A DNA stretch of 64,000 nt from Isoetes taiwanensis (Eukaryota > Streptophyta > Lycopodiopsida > Isoetales > Isoetaceae), in the NCBI GenBank assembly GCA_021234155.1, contig JAJEKV010000234.1, positions 541,501 to 605,500 of the forward strand. The letters run 5' to 3'. The position numbers were made by a program, and so were the translations under genes. A model generated the notes under the pieces. The model had not been told where the DNA came from. It saw only the letters and a list, made by a program, of their open reading frames with translations, and did not search any database. Of this stretch, positions 12,314 through 23,744 are shown one piece after another. Position 1 is the first letter of the stretch, and every line of letters starts with the position of its first letter.

Positions 12314-12865
12314 TGTGAGGGCCCTTGGATCAAGCAGACAAATCCTTAGTATAGTGTGTCACGCGGGATTTTGCAAAGGAATCAGAGCAAAAAGAATGAA
12401 ACAGAAAAGCAAAGAAAACAATATGCCAAGATAGGAATCCTTTGAATATCAAAAGAGTACATGAGGTCTCGCTGAGACAAGAAAACTGAAACAAGATGAT
12501 ACTAAGGCTCATCTAAAAACTTGAGATCTAACTCTACTGATATATAATAGTACAATGACCTTGGGCCCAAAATAGATACATGGCAGAATCTCTCTGTGAT
12601 CTCAGTTATCAACTCCTGGATCATATGCTTGATTTGAGGGAATCTTTGCAGTGTCATCATTAGTGCCGGGAATCCCGCTAATTTAAGGATGAACTCTCCC
12701 GAGGCGGTCATTTGTCTTGTCTGGTCCTCTTCTTTGACGGGGCGTGGGTTTTCGCGTGATTTTCGCAGGGGCATGGGTTTGCTACCTAATGCTTGACCTT
12801 GACCCTTGCCTTTGACCTGTGTTGTGCTTAGGAATAGTCCAGTGCCTGGCTGGATGGGACTAACA
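12314..12865 (-). repeat. LTR B, related to the LTR of element A
   Basis: About 552 bp with the same minus-strand ends (TGTTAGTCC...CCTCACA) as 8698-9235 and clear collinear similarity, including the CCTTGGGCCCAA block and an AT-rich TATA-like stretch near 12545. L1 coding sequence stops at its left edge, so the left side is external. The element body must therefore lie to the right, which makes this the 3' LTR of a minus-strand element. Confidence 0.75.
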
Positions 12866-14808
12866 ACCAAAGAACACTCAGAGGAGAGAAAAGCAAGCAC
12901 AGGTTTTGAAGGTGGAAAGCCTGGTACCTTCTCAAAATCATCCTACAGACTATGAGGATGAGCCTCGGAGTGATATTTATGGATGAGATCCTGCCGATCT
13001 TTCAGAGTGTCCAAAGTGTTTACCCCAATGGATGGTGACACATCTAACAGAAAGTTAACTTGTGCCATGTCTTCAAAAGCACGGTGAGCCTCGACTGGGA
13101 CATACTGACATTCAATGAGCAAACAAATCTGGAGATCAAAAGCACTAGCACTGGCGTTGGAGTTGCAATAGTAAACAGGACGACGACGGGAACTTGAACA
13201 GGTAAGAAGACACTTCAAAGCAGCAGCACACAAACCTGCTTTGCGGATCTGGGGACGTGGCAGCTCTGTCCGAGAATTGAGTGAGTCCTCAGAACGCATG
13301 AGCTGGGTTCTACCAACTTCGTTCATTAGGAATGTAAATACAATTTCAGTTATAATCCAGGGTTTCTCCTTCCTGCCAGATATTACGGCGCAGAAAGCAT
13401 AGATCCCACCCGAGGTCTGTAGAAATGTGTGCAGAGGTCCAATCAACATGATCAACCAGAGCCTTGGTCCAAAAGGAGGAGCGCCAGTCAGAAGTAAGAA
13501 ACTGACAGTGGGGTGGTGCTCCTAACGACGCATAAGGGGTATCATGTTGAGGAGCAGGTTGCATCATAGGCTGCTGAGCTTGAGTGCAAAATTCGTGAAG
13601 TAAATCGACATCCATGATCTAAAGAAGTGTATTGATAGGAGGAGGGACTCAGTCCAGAGGAATGATCTCACCATCAAGATAGGCACAAAGACTGTTGAGG
13701 GCACCTAAGTGCCGTGAATCCCTATGTCCTCATTCATGTTTTTACGGACCTGTTTCAAGGTTTCTGCAATCCAAAGAGGCAAATGGCGAGCCAGCTCGGG
13801 CATGTATTCCACCTGAAGAGCAGTGTCCCATGACTGATCTTGAAGATATTTGTCATCCTGCTGTAGCAGCCATTTCGCATTAGAATCACCTTGAAAAGCA
13901 TCGTCTGGACCATCATCAACTTATCATGTGTGTCTGCCAAGTAGAAATCGTGCATGACATATGCCATTGGTTGGACAAGGCGAAGAATAAAGAATTCCTG
14001 ATCCTCACAGGGGATAAGCTGAAAGGTAAGAAGAGCATAAAAAAAGCCTTTGTTTTCAATAGAAAGATCTGGCCATATAGTGAGCAAATCCTTGCTAGTG
14101 AGAGTCGTGAAGAGTTCCATTAGTAGTGAACCACTTTAGCAGAAAAAGATATCTGCAGGACTGGACATAGTCCAAATAGCTCATGGGTTTTGGAAAATCA
14201 CCCTACATGTATACAACTAAGGAGATGTAGATCTCGTGATGATGATGAGCTTCATGAGCAGACTGAATGGCCTGCTAAAGCTGATGTTCCAGATCATGGA
14301 TTCTGTTGTCTTTCTCAATAAGGAGACGGAGTTGTTCCTTGATCTTATAGTGAGAATGAGTGGGCCTTGAGTGAAAACTTGCAGCTGAAGACTAGCAATC
14401 TCAGCGTCATCCACAAGCTTCTGTTTTTGCATGTCACTGAGCTGCGTTTTCAAGTCCGTGACCCGTGTTTGCATTGCTGCTAACTAACCTTCCAAAACAG
14501 TAATTCGAATTTCACCCGGTTATATTCGTTCTATGACCCCGTGTAGAGAGCCTGAGCGTCAACAAGAAGTTTGTCTTTGCCATTGATCTGCGCCAGAAGC
14601 TCAGTGATGGTAGCCTGAAGTTGGGTTTGCTATTCTTCCATAGTAACTGGGGTCTCTTGTTCATTAAGAAGTGCAGCCCGTGTGTCCAGTAAGGCACTAC
14701 GTTTACTCTGAAGATTGTCTTCCAAAACTTGGTTCTCAGCTTGGATGTTATGAAGGCTCTGTTCTTCTTGTAAATTCATCAACTTATTAGAAAGTAAAAC
14801 ACCACAGA
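12866..14808 (-). pseudogene. Accessory region of element B without visible gag-pol
   Basis: Minus-strand frames at 14824-14217 (coiled-coil rich, for example NIQAENQVLEDNLQSKRS), 14120-13755 (MELFTTLTSKDLLTIWPDLS), and 13615-12943 (MDVDLLHEFCTQAQQPM...) read as a decayed protein or proteins next to LTR B. The coiled-coil block resembles that of element A at 246-790, so this is probably the same 3' accessory module. No gag, RT or integrase is found to the right before the tandem repeat at 14809. B is therefore either truncated or a non-autonomous derivative. Function unknown. Confidence 0.5.
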
Positions 14809-15628
14809 GTACTTGATTTACCACTCAACTGAACCAACTAGAAGAGATGTCACCAAGTCAAGCTACTTCGCAAGAATGTATAAGAACAAGCTCTTTTTAG
14901 CCACCAACCACTGGTGTTACAGAAACTCCTTCTAATTATGATATGATGAAGCAAGAAGCAAGAGAAAATACTACAAAGCAAGGCTAGGCTCTTCATCAAA
15001 CATAGAAAGAAGCAGATCTAGTTGTGTAGTCAGCTTAGACCCCTATGCACCTTTTTGGGCATAACTTTCAAACCATAAGGAATCTGTGGACAACCAAGCC
15101 CAATCTGGAAACTAGACTTCAAAGGCTTCCCAAAACGCAGAAATTGCTAATTTCTGAGTTGTGGTCGTGGAGATATCACATTTCAAAATTGTTTTTATAT
15201 TTATAGCTAACAACACCTGTACTTGATTTACCACCCAATTGGACCAACTAGAGGAGATGTCACCAAGTCAAGCTACTCCGCAAGACTGTATAAGAACAAG
15301 CTCTTTTTAGCCACCAACCACTGGTGTTATAGAAACTCCTTCTAATTATGATATGTTGAAGCAAGAAGCAAGAGAAAATACTGCAAAGCAAGGCTAGGCT
15401 CTTCATCAAACATAGAAAGAAGCAGATCTAGTTGTGTAGTCAGCTTAGACCCCTATGCACCTTTTTGGACATAACTTTCAAACCATAAGGAATCTATGGA
15501 CAAGCAAGCCCAATCTGGAAACTAGACTTCAAAAGCTTCCCAAAAGGTACGAATTGCTAATTTCTGAGTTGTGGTCGTGGAGATATCACGTTTCAAAATT
15601 GTTTTTTTATTTATAGCTAACAACACCT
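14809..15628. repeat. 410-bp tandem repeat, two full copies
   Basis: Copies 14809-15218 and 15219-15628 begin GTACTTGATTTACCAC and align end to end with roughly 18 differences by eye. A third partial copy (about 150 bp, starting near the word GATATGATCAAGCAAGAAGC) lies at 15779-15930. Confidence 0.9.
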
Positions 15629-16100
15629 TTTTTTGTTTTGCCTTTTTGCTTTTAAATAAAGGTCAAGCTTGAGTTTTAGCTCTCTCTTTGATAATATCAA
15701 GGTTTAGACATACTTGATGGCTTTCTTACTTGATCATATCAATAAATATTGTTCCATGCAAGGCCACTCCCCCGAGTGAGTGATATGATCAAGCAAGAAG
15801 CAAGAGAAAATACTATAAAGCAAGGCTAGGCTCTTCATCAAACACAGAAAGAAGCAGATCTAGTTGTGCAGTCAGCTTAGACCCCTATGCACCTTTCTGG
15901 GTATAACTTTCAAACCGTAAGGGATCTATACAAGTTGCTTAGCCTGACCCGAAATTGTGATATGCACTCTAGTTTTTTACTTAAGGTCCCACATTGGTGC
16001 ACATGGGTCTGCAATGATAAATCAATGTGCTCTTTGCACAACAATTTCAGTATCTACATCGAGAAGGGAAGTGGTCTTTGTCTGCCCTTTATGCAAGGCC
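15629..16100. other. Spacer with partial 410-bp repeat copy
   Basis: Contains T-rich sequence, the partial repeat at 15779-15930 and otherwise unassigned sequence up to the CACTA-like terminus. A 90-codon plus-strand frame at 15887-16159 has no recognisable motif. Confidence 0.4.
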
Positions 16101-16171
16101 CACTAATAGAATATAATATAGTTTGTAATGTTTTTTGTAACGGAAAATACATTAATTAGTATTTTTTATTT

Positions 16172-16372
16172 GCGTCACAAAAGGTGATTTGTGACGCGTT
16201 ACCAACGAAGAACCACTTGTAACACATTACAAAAGTTTATTCTGTCACGCATTACTAATGCAATATTTGTGACGTGTAACAACATTTAATCGTAATTATC
16301 ACGCGTCACCGATTAATTTCTATACGTCACGTGTATTTGCATTTGTCACGCGTCACGAGTATTTTAATTGTA
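16172..16372. repeat. Sub-terminal array of TCACGCGTCAC-like words
   Basis: Degenerate copies of a 10-11 bp word occur in both orientations: GTGACGCGTTAC, GTAACACATTAC, GTCACGCATTAC, GTGACGTGTAAC, ATCACGCGTCAC, GTCACGCGTCAC. In CACTA elements such arrays bind the element-encoded protein; here that role is an inference. Confidence 0.6.
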
Positions 16373-16994
16373 CCCATGATTCATTGTCACGGGTGTCAAT
16401 TTCAAATAAAATAAATTAAAAAAAGGGGGAAGAGGGAGGGAATGATGAGCATCTTTAAGGAGTAAAAGAATACAACGAAAATTTGATTACATGATACAAA
16501 ATAACGTATACATAAAAATACGATTCAAATTGTTGCAATATGTTTATGCAGCATAGCTACTGCTCCTATCATCATCTCCATCAAAATAATCCCAACGCAT
16601 GCGTATCTCATCACCCTCTACGCTAAGGGGAATGCTATCGTTAGCAGAATCCACATTAGGAGCATCAATATCGCCGCCTCCTTCATCGTCCAGTCGCGCC
16701 ATAATTCTCTACAAAAGAGTCATAATTAATAAACATCGAGGACCAATGTCATTGCATAAATAATGTTATATGAACTTACTTCTTGATCAGTCTGGTGCAA
16801 GGGCCATGTGTTATGGCGCACAAGATAAAGCTCCAACTCAGCAAATGACATTCTTTTAGCGAATTGGGCTTGGTCAAATGTTGCCTCTTTTCCATATTTT
16901 TGGTACTGAAATGAAACAGTATAAAAGATTTGTTAGCTTTCTTTATACTCGAATAATAGAACCAAAACTCAACACAAATACATTGGGACCCAGA

Positions 16995-17077
16995 TAGTGA
17001 GACCATTATGGCCGGGATTAAAAAACCTCGCCCTTTCGGGTTTTCGAGGAAAAACCCTTACAATAATGGTATCACTA
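16995..17077. repeat. LINE 3' hairpin, copy 1
   Basis: Arms TAGTGAGACCATTAT and ATAATGGTATCACTA (14 of 15 complementary) enclose a core with GGGATTAAAAAACC, CCCTTTCGGGTTTTCGAGG and AAAAACCC. The core recurs at 30913-30959 and 57302-57354 with different arms. Confidence 0.75.
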
Positions 17078-17320
17078 ATCTATGCTAGGGTCAAAGTACA
17101 ATAGACTCTATACCCTCATGCTGACAAGCCTTGTTGGGTGAAAATACATTTAGCAAGAAGTAGCACCTTATGGACTCATATTTGAATAAACGATCTTCAT
17201 TTCGTGCCCCAAAACTAATATCTTTGTCTAAAATGCCAACAGTACGCTCATTACTGCTCACCTGCACACAAAAAAATGAACCAAAAGCCACTAGGGCTCA
17301 ACCAAAAGCCACTAGGGTTC

Positions 17321-17460
17321 AACCAGGCACGAGGGCCTCCAACCAGGCACGAGGGCCTCCATCCAGGCACGAGGGCCTCCATCCAGGCACGAGGGCCTCC
17401 AACTAAGCACAAGGGCCTCAACCAGATATGAAAGGATCCACCAGGCACAAGGCCTCTAAG
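17321..17460. repeat. 20-bp minisatellite
   Basis: Seven 20-bp units. The first four are near-identical copies of AACCAGGCACGAGGGCCTCC and the last three are diverged. Two 22-bp units with AACCAAAAGCCACTAGGG precede it. Confidence 0.9.
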
Positions 17461-17808
17461 AAAATGTTAGTTACACAACTAAAGGGGGGGGTGGGGTCCA
17501 ACACCAGGAAAGGAAAGGAGGATGCACGAAAGCTGATGAGGAAGAAAGGAACTAGAAAGAACTAAATATGGAATGGGGAGGAAAAGACAAAGTTAACTGA
17601 AATGCTAACTAACTCCGTAGTTCTAGAACTTCGTTTTCCTGGATGATGATCGTCTACCGCACTTGGCTTATGCAGTGGCAATGAGACCACAACGACTCAA
17701 GAATTGTTGGAAGGATAAAAGAGTCAAAGTGGCTAACTAGATGGAATGTCCAGAGAACATGTGCATCCGTGTAGAAACAGAGGCGATCGTGGCGGCTGAG
17801 ATGTTACC
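17461..17808. other. Unassigned spacer
   Basis: A G-rich run near 17485 and otherwise no recognisable feature. Confidence 0.3.
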
Positions 17809-17889
17809 TTGATGCTTGTTTCTCCAAAGAAGCTTTGGGATTCCGGGGCTCGAGCAAGTCAAAACAAACACATTACAAGCAAACACATA

Positions 17890-18340
17890 AATCCCACATT
17901 AGAACGAGGCCCCTGGCTACCCACGTTTATATCCGCCCATGAAAAGCGCAGCATATCGCCTCCATTCAAGACAGGTGCCCACCATCTCCGGATTGAGGCA
18001 AGTCGATGGATTGGGGAGCCACGTCGGGATAGGGTTTTCGGTCTTTGCCCGACAGAGCTGTTGAGGATGAATGTCACACTTTCCAGAGCTGCCCAGCATA
18101 TGATCATATTCGGACACGCTATGCTCAGTTGATTAGACCTGATGAGCCGCTACACATGATACTGGGCACGACTTCGGTGCGCTCACTCGGATCATATATT
18201 CAGGAAGTACTGGACTTGAGGGCTCAGATATGCCCCCAGTCAACCATTTAGTTGATGTCAGTAGTCTTATTGCTGCCACGGTTTTTCCCTCGTTGGTCTC
18301 CGTGGACGATAAAAACAATTCTATTCTATTCGTTGAAACG
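17890..18340 (+). pseudogene. Non-L1 LINE: C-terminal zinc-binding end and 3' tail
   Basis: The plus strand encodes HHLRIEASRWIGEPRRDRVF and, after a frameshift near 18055, VEDECHTFQSCPAYDHIRTRY. This is the pattern of the Cys/His tail found at the end of several LINE ORF2 proteins (HLRIETGR...VEDE.HFL..CP.Y...R). It runs to a stop near 18249, followed by a 3' UTR ending GGTCTCCGTGGACGATAAAA and a TTCTA-type repeat tail at 18322-18337. The same 3' end occurs inverted at 57237-57262 and 59326-59350. A minus-strand frame at 17291-17091 (VSSNERTVGILDKDISFGAR) is unassigned. The fragment is 5'-truncated. Confidence 0.65.
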
Positions 18341-18884
18341 AAGGAAAACGCCATGAAAAAAAAAAGTTAGAAAACTTACAAACTTTGTGGCAAATGTAAG
18401 TTCACCACCGCTACCAAGTCGATGGGCCGCACCCGTATCTTCCTTTTTAGCACTATATCATAACCACTTCAATAAAGTTTTTAGTAATGAACAAGATACA
18501 TCTAGTAATTGTAGGACTTACGCAGCAGCTGCTTTTTGTTGTGCATGTCTCTGATCTCCTGCCTTATCCAATTGGGCTTCTTTGATTGCCCATCCCAAAA
18601 CTCATCACTTGCTCGTTTAGGCTTTGGAGTATTCTTCTCCAAAGACATCATAGCTTTTTGCTTCATTCTATAACGTCGAGTCCTACAAAACAGCGGAATT
18701 GAAATGTGAGTTTCAATTCTAACAACATATAAACACATCCAAAACATCGAATCATCTTAAAATAATGCATTGGTATTCTATTTTATAAATTTCTATATGA
18801 TTACCTCAAAACGCCGGACATCTTGCGCTTCACTTCAGATTTATCAAATCCAACACTATGCTGAGTCTCTAGGGTGCTCAATAC

Positions 18885-19126
18885 CTACATCATTAAAAAT
18901 TTAACTTATGATTAAATAACGATAAAAAAATCTAATTACAAACTTCTTTAATATTACTAATAAATAACAATAAAAAAATCTAGTGACAAACGTCTTGAAT
19001 ATGTAGCATAATAACAGGGGGTTTTCTTTGTGTTTTTGTATGCTTTTCACTAAGGTTTTCCTATGATTTCGTGATATATTCAAATGGATGTACTAATGCG
19101 TACATCTAGAGTGCACTATTTCTGAG
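18885..19126. other. AT-rich spacer
   Basis: Two short degenerate direct repeats around 18910 and 18960 (AATAACGATAAAAAAATCTA-like) and no gene signal. Confidence 0.4.
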
Positions 19127-19326
19127 CCATTGATTTTAGCCTTTTTTTTTTCAATGGTCAACAACCAATGGCTCACAACAAAAGCCCTGTTTTTGTGCGT
19201 GCGGTGCATAATGGGCACATGAAGGGCCATTGATTTTAGCCTTTTTTTTCAATGACCAACAACCAATGGCTCACAACAAAAGCCCTCTTTTTATGTGTGT
19301 GGTGCATAATGGGCACATGAAGGGCT
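19127..19326. repeat. 100-bp tandem duplication
   Basis: Units starting CCATTGATTTTAGCC at 19127 and 19227 align over their whole length and end with GCATAATGGGCACATGAAGGG. Confidence 0.9.
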
Positions 19327-20410
19327 TGAAGGGCGCATGTAGTGCAGTTTCCCCGCCGGCAACACATTTCTTATTATAACTTTTGATCCAGAGCTCTGTT
19401 TGAGATGATGTTTATTGCGTTGGAAAGCTCTCTCCGAGATCTTTTTGATAGTGTATGATATGTATATGTTTGGTTAAGTTATCCATGCTAAAACAGCAAT
19501 TTTTCGGCCGGGTTTGGTAGGCTTTCACATCCTACCAGTTAATTAATACAGAATTGCGCTATTGGATATTGTTTTATGGCTCATTCCAAATGAAGCTTGC
19601 AAAAAATTACCATGCATCTTTAGATTTTGAGGCAGTTATTAAGCAAATTCTAAGGCTTCTAGATCCTTGTGCTAACAAGCAGAAAAGTTTCCCACTTTGG
19701 TTTCTCACCACAAGAATTTATGGAGGCCAAAGGCTGCTGTTAAATTCCAGTTGAAAAAAGTTTGTGTATGGGTGTTGCAAACTTTATGACTTTCAGAATA
19801 ATGGGATCAATATGCTCTATCTTTATGGTAACTTTACTTATGTTCTATTTGTTTTATTGTGATCAAATTTAAAAGCTACAGGTGATGAAAGCCTCAAATG
19901 AATTCTAGTTTTTTTTTTCTGGTTTGAATTCTAAAATTTTTGTCACAGGGGGGGGGGGTACGTGCGCTAAGGCTAAGGCCCGAAGGGGCCAAAAAAAAAA
20001 TTTTGCAACACAAACCATTAACATCCAACATATAAAAATATAATCCCCCAACACATAACAACCAACACATAACAACCATTGACATTAACAACCAACACAT
20101 AACTAACATTGACATTAATTAACACAACCATTGGGTCCAACACATTTAAATTAAAATCCCCCTTAAGCCCCCTTTGGTTTGGGTGCATATTCACACGGGG
20201 GGTGACTCCGGGCAACAAGAGCTGTTGGAGAGGCATATTCACCTCTTATTCCTTAATCTACACCGTACGTAAAGTTCCTCGTTTGTGGGGTATGCAAGTA
20301 CAAAATTTGCTATTACTATAACAAGATTCACAAAATACTATAAGATTTCAAAGGTACAAACTTACTTCTTCAATATGCGATCTATTTTATTGGTTCATGT
20401 GCTTATGTGG
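19327..20410. other. Unassigned region with low-complexity tract
   Basis: A 66-codon plus-strand frame at 19554-19754 (FQMKLAKNYHASLDFEAVIK...) reads weakly like coding sequence but is not recognised. A run of nine to ten G lies near 19950 and CAACACATAA-type repeats lie at 20031-20125. No other feature is seen. Confidence 0.35.
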
Positions 20411-20760
20411 TTCTTTCCAGTAAAGCAAATCGTCTGCGACCTTGACCCCTACCCAATTTTTGGCTTTCCCAAATTGCTTATAGCCATTGGAGGAAGACCC
20501 ATTGTACCTTGTATAACTTTTGTGCCTGGTTCATATTTAAAGATACCAATCTAGAAAGCAACCAATGTGCAATATTATAAGAAAAAAACAAGAAGTAAAG
20601 GAAGCAGAATACAAAAAATATAATATCTATGCATACCTGCACAGGCTGCTCCTCGCATGAGGGTGGGGGGCGTCGTGGCCTCCCTCTACCTCTAGATCCT
20701 GTGGAAGTCATAGGTGTGGGATCTGTTGAATCCGTCGATGTAGGACCTATGGAGGGGAAT
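20411..20760 (-). pseudogene. Coding-like exons with an AT-hook-type motif, unrecognised
   Basis: On the minus strand a block near 20760-20637 reads IGPTSTDSTDPTPMTSTG then SRGRGRPRRPPPSCEEQPVQ and ends at a GTATGC donor. GRGRPRR resembles an AT-hook. A second block at about 20552-20450 follows an acceptor-like TTCTAG and reads IGIFKYEPGTKVIQGTMGLP. They may be upstream exons of the CACTA-like gene at 16544-18884, since orientation and spacing allow it, but I could not link the frames. Confidence 0.3.
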
Positions 20761-21549
20761 GATATGAACACAAAATAACTCAGCAAAGCAAACAATAGAA
20801 ATCTCAAAAGAACACTCCAATCTTTAGGAGTTAGCTGGCCACCCAACTGGGCTCAGGTTTTCTAGCAAGAATTCGTTATCTCGCTATCTCAACACAAGAA
20901 TTCAGAACTAGAGAGTCAAGTTAGGCTAGATCTGGCTGTAGACAGAGGCATAAGGCTTCCCAAAAGATTCAGGCGAGATTGGATTTTAAAGCAGAGGCAG
21001 CGCTTGTATTTATAAGAAGAGATCAGTCCTTTTTCCAAATTCCCCCTTTTTAGATTGCAAATAGCTGATAAAAAGGTAGCTAAATATGGATAACTGTAAA
21101 TTGGCCACAAATAGCATGGATTCGGCTTTCTATAGAGATGGATCGACCCTTCTTCTGTTTGATCCGGGAATGCTGCCGCTCTGATACAATTTCTGGTTTG
21201 AATGGTTCACGACCCGTTATCAGTCGCGAGGTTATTTTTAATTTAACACAAGGTTCATGATCTACAAAATAAACTACCCCTTGACAAGTTCCCCTTAAGT
21301 TATTACTAGCCTTTAAAAATATTAATTCCAAGTGCATTGAGCCTGAGCCGTTCCCCCAAGCTGGCATTGAGCCATAACATCTGATATTTAGGTAAATTCA
21401 TAGCTAAACTTCTATAATGTCAGCACTTCATACCGCATAATATCATAATCAATGTAGTAGTCAAAATGTGAAAAATGCCTGGCTAGATAATTTTTCTGGG
21501 CATATATGTAGCAAAATAACAGGGGGTTCTAGGGGGATTTGATATGAAT

Positions 21550-21550
<1 letters not shown>
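20761..21550. other. Unassigned; possible LTR-element leader on the minus strand
   Basis: The minus strand near 21197-21182 reads TTGTATCAGAGC, one base away from the initiator-Met primer site TGGTATCAGAGC. It is followed by a short open frame. No LTR pair was found, so this is only a hint of an LTR-element remnant. Confidence 0.25.

Positions 21551-21648
<98 letters not shown>
21551..21648. repeat. (TAGA)n microsatellite
   Basis: About 24 perfect tetranucleotide units. It directly abuts the 3' end of the minus-strand LINE to its right and is probably that element's tail. Confidence 0.97.
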
Positions 21649-23650
21649 CATTATTGTCCCTTGTACCCTGAGGCCCGTGGACTTATGTAGCATGGGCGAG
21701 CTCCCTTACGGGTGCTACTAGCACATCATGCTGATTTACAATGTAGCCTTTTCTGAAGGCTTGACTTTTCTCTATTAATACCGGCACCCAGCTTTGGATC
21801 GGCTTCATGGCCGTGCACGGGCGTGTCGTTATCAATCAGCTTTGAGCTGAACTTTTTCAGGGTGTTTATGTTGCGCCTCTCTGGCGTTCATAACAGAAAC
21901 CCTTTTTCTTTGTGTTTTTCGGTGCTGCGGCGTCATTTTCCCGTATTGCGTGCGCGGGTCCCTCCTTGTTTTCGACTTTGTCATCATGATGTGTATGCGG
22001 GCTGTCCCCACCTTATATTTACGTACTTATTCACGATGCTTTCATATACCGGGTCGCCACTGTCCTTTTCAATCCTCATTTCGTGACTTCCCATTTGAAT
22101 CTTGCTAGAGTGTCTCTCACGGCTTTTCCTATTATGTCATCCTGGTATATCGTTGCCCTATCATTTGTCGGGTTGAAAAGCTGTCATAAAGCCACATTGT
22201 CTTGGGGCCCGTGTGGTTATGCAGCCATGTGTGCGTGGCTTTGTCGGCCCACTTCGTCTTTCCATTCCCCTTCGATGATGAGATCGCTCAAGTTCATCCC
22301 CAATTTCCTCGTCCACATTGCTACATCCCCGAACCACCGGCGCCGCCGGTTATGTGGGCTTTTTTGATTTCTCGATGGCAATGTTTGCTAGCTTGCTTGG
22401 TTTCCCTTTGCATTGTTCCTTATAAGATATCGATGGTCCTTTCCCATGCCCTTACTTCCATCGGTTTTGCCTGTCTCATAGACTATAGTTGTTTGTGGTG
22501 TATTCGTTCTCGGTGTTTAAATTCTCGCCTTATGCCATTTATGCGTAAATCCCTTCTTGTTTTTCCCACTTTTTCTCCGTCGGACTGGCCCCCGTGCTTT
22601 TTGCCCCATATAGCCGTAGTGTAGTTGTTTTGCAACGACCGAACAAGTAGCATTTAATTTCCCGGTTTATTATCCCGCTTTTTGTTGCAGAAATTTTTCA
22701 TATTGTGGTAGCTTCCGATGGTTGCTTGGAATCTTGTGGTGCCGCCTTTAGCCCATTTTTCCGTGCCATGCGGCGTCATATCCGGATATCTATATATTGT
22801 TGATTCTTCTAGTTCTGTTCCCAAGTATATCGAGCGACTTATGTCTACCTTTTGCACGAAAAAAGACTATTCGGTTTTTTCGAGATTAACTGTCAACCCC
22901 TGTCTTTTCACGAAATTTTCTAACAGGTTTAAGTAACTGTGCATCCCTTTGTTCTTTGTAGCCATCATGCTCAAGTCATCCAGATATAACATGATGGGTA
23001 CTTTGGTGTTCCCTAGGGTAGGGGCGTCTCAGGTCCCCTTGTCGTTCGCTATAAAATCTTGCGGGGCATCTATGTATATCCCAAATAATGTGGGAGATAG
23101 TGGGCACCCCTCGTTTGACCCCGTGTCACAATCTATCGCTTTCCCTTCTTCTTCCATTTTCGCGTACACATTATAGTATAATCTCGCAATTGCCCCCACC
23201 ATATCCTTTGGTGCCCGTGATATCTATAAGCCTCTGTATTAACTTTTCCCTTGGAATTTGTGTCAAACGCTTTCCTAAAATCCACAAAGCAACATATTAT
23301 TTTCTTCCCTTGGTTTCTATACGTTACGTCGATTATTCGAGTGTCACTAAGTGGTCATTGTTGTTGAGTGATCCGGCCTAAACCCCTTTGTCCTTGTGCT
23401 CTCCGATTCCCCCCTCGCCCAATTCTTGACTTGTTGTCTAAAACTTTCCCAAACCATTTTGCAAAAATGGAGCTCACCATTATAGTTCTGTAATTTCCCG
23501 GTTCCTGTCTGCTCCCCCCTTTGTGTAGGGGTATCACCCTGTTATATGCCCACCTGGATGGTAGTCCTGTGTGTATGATACCATTAAAAATATCTGTCAC
23601 TTGCTTTAAGATTATCGCATCTACACTCTTTAGTAGTTCCACTGTTAACT
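21649..23650 (-). pseudogene. Non-L1 LINE with reverse transcriptase, decayed
   Basis: Minus-strand reading from 23642 gives a fingers segment (YNRVIPLHKGGSRQEPGNYR, SSIFAKWFGKVL), then GCPLSPTLFGIYIDAP and IMLYLDDLSMMATKNKG, the RT catalytic Tyr-x-Asp-Asp at 22975-22986. Further frames (KVDISRSIYLGTELEESTIY, and others) run to about 21800, and a 3' region ends at the (TATC)n tract. The RT motif order and the microsatellite instead of poly(A) argue for a LINE outside the L1 group. There are many stops and frameshifts, and the 5' end is missing. Confidence 0.75.
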
Positions 23651-23744
23651 AAAATAACAATTTCTGGAACCATAGACCATATATCCCTAAAACAATTGAA
23701 TGGGTTGTTATAAAAAAAAAAAACATAGATTCAAGATAAAAAAT

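Larger units (their letters stand above)
16101..18884 (-). mobile_element. CACTA (En/Spm)-like transposon remnant
   Basis: The left end starts CACTAATAG at 16101. It is followed by an array of short palindrome-like words (16172-16372) as in CACTA sub-terminal regions, and then by minus-strand exons ending at 16544. A matching right terminus (TAGTG) with a 3-bp target duplication was not found, so the right limit is only that of the last recognised exon. A LINE tail (16995-18340) interrupts it. The call rests on the terminus, the sub-terminal array and the transposase-like exons together; each alone is weak. Confidence 0.45.
16544..18884 (-). pseudogene. Multi-exon transposase-like gene (possible Ptta/En/Spm type)
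   Basis: Five exon-like blocks have GT and AG borders on the minus strand: about 18884-18805, 18682-18522 (RRYRMKQKAMMSLEKNTPKP... SDEFWDGQSKKPNW), 18452-18380 (EDTGAAHRLGSGGELTFATKF), 16905-16780 (YQKYGKEATFDQAQFAKRMS) and 16708-16544 (acidic tail ending SSSYAA, stop at 16546-16544). The order AHRLGSGG...KYGKEATF resembles the HTTGSKSF...G region of plant En/Spm transposases, but the match is loose and by eye. A LINE tail of about 1.4 kb lies in the intron between the third and fourth blocks. The 5' end is not defined. Confidence 0.4.

Noticed and set aside
21182-21197. Primer-binding site of a minus-strand LTR element (TTGTATCAGAGC)
   Set aside because: One mismatch and no LTR or gag found beside it; kept only as a remark.
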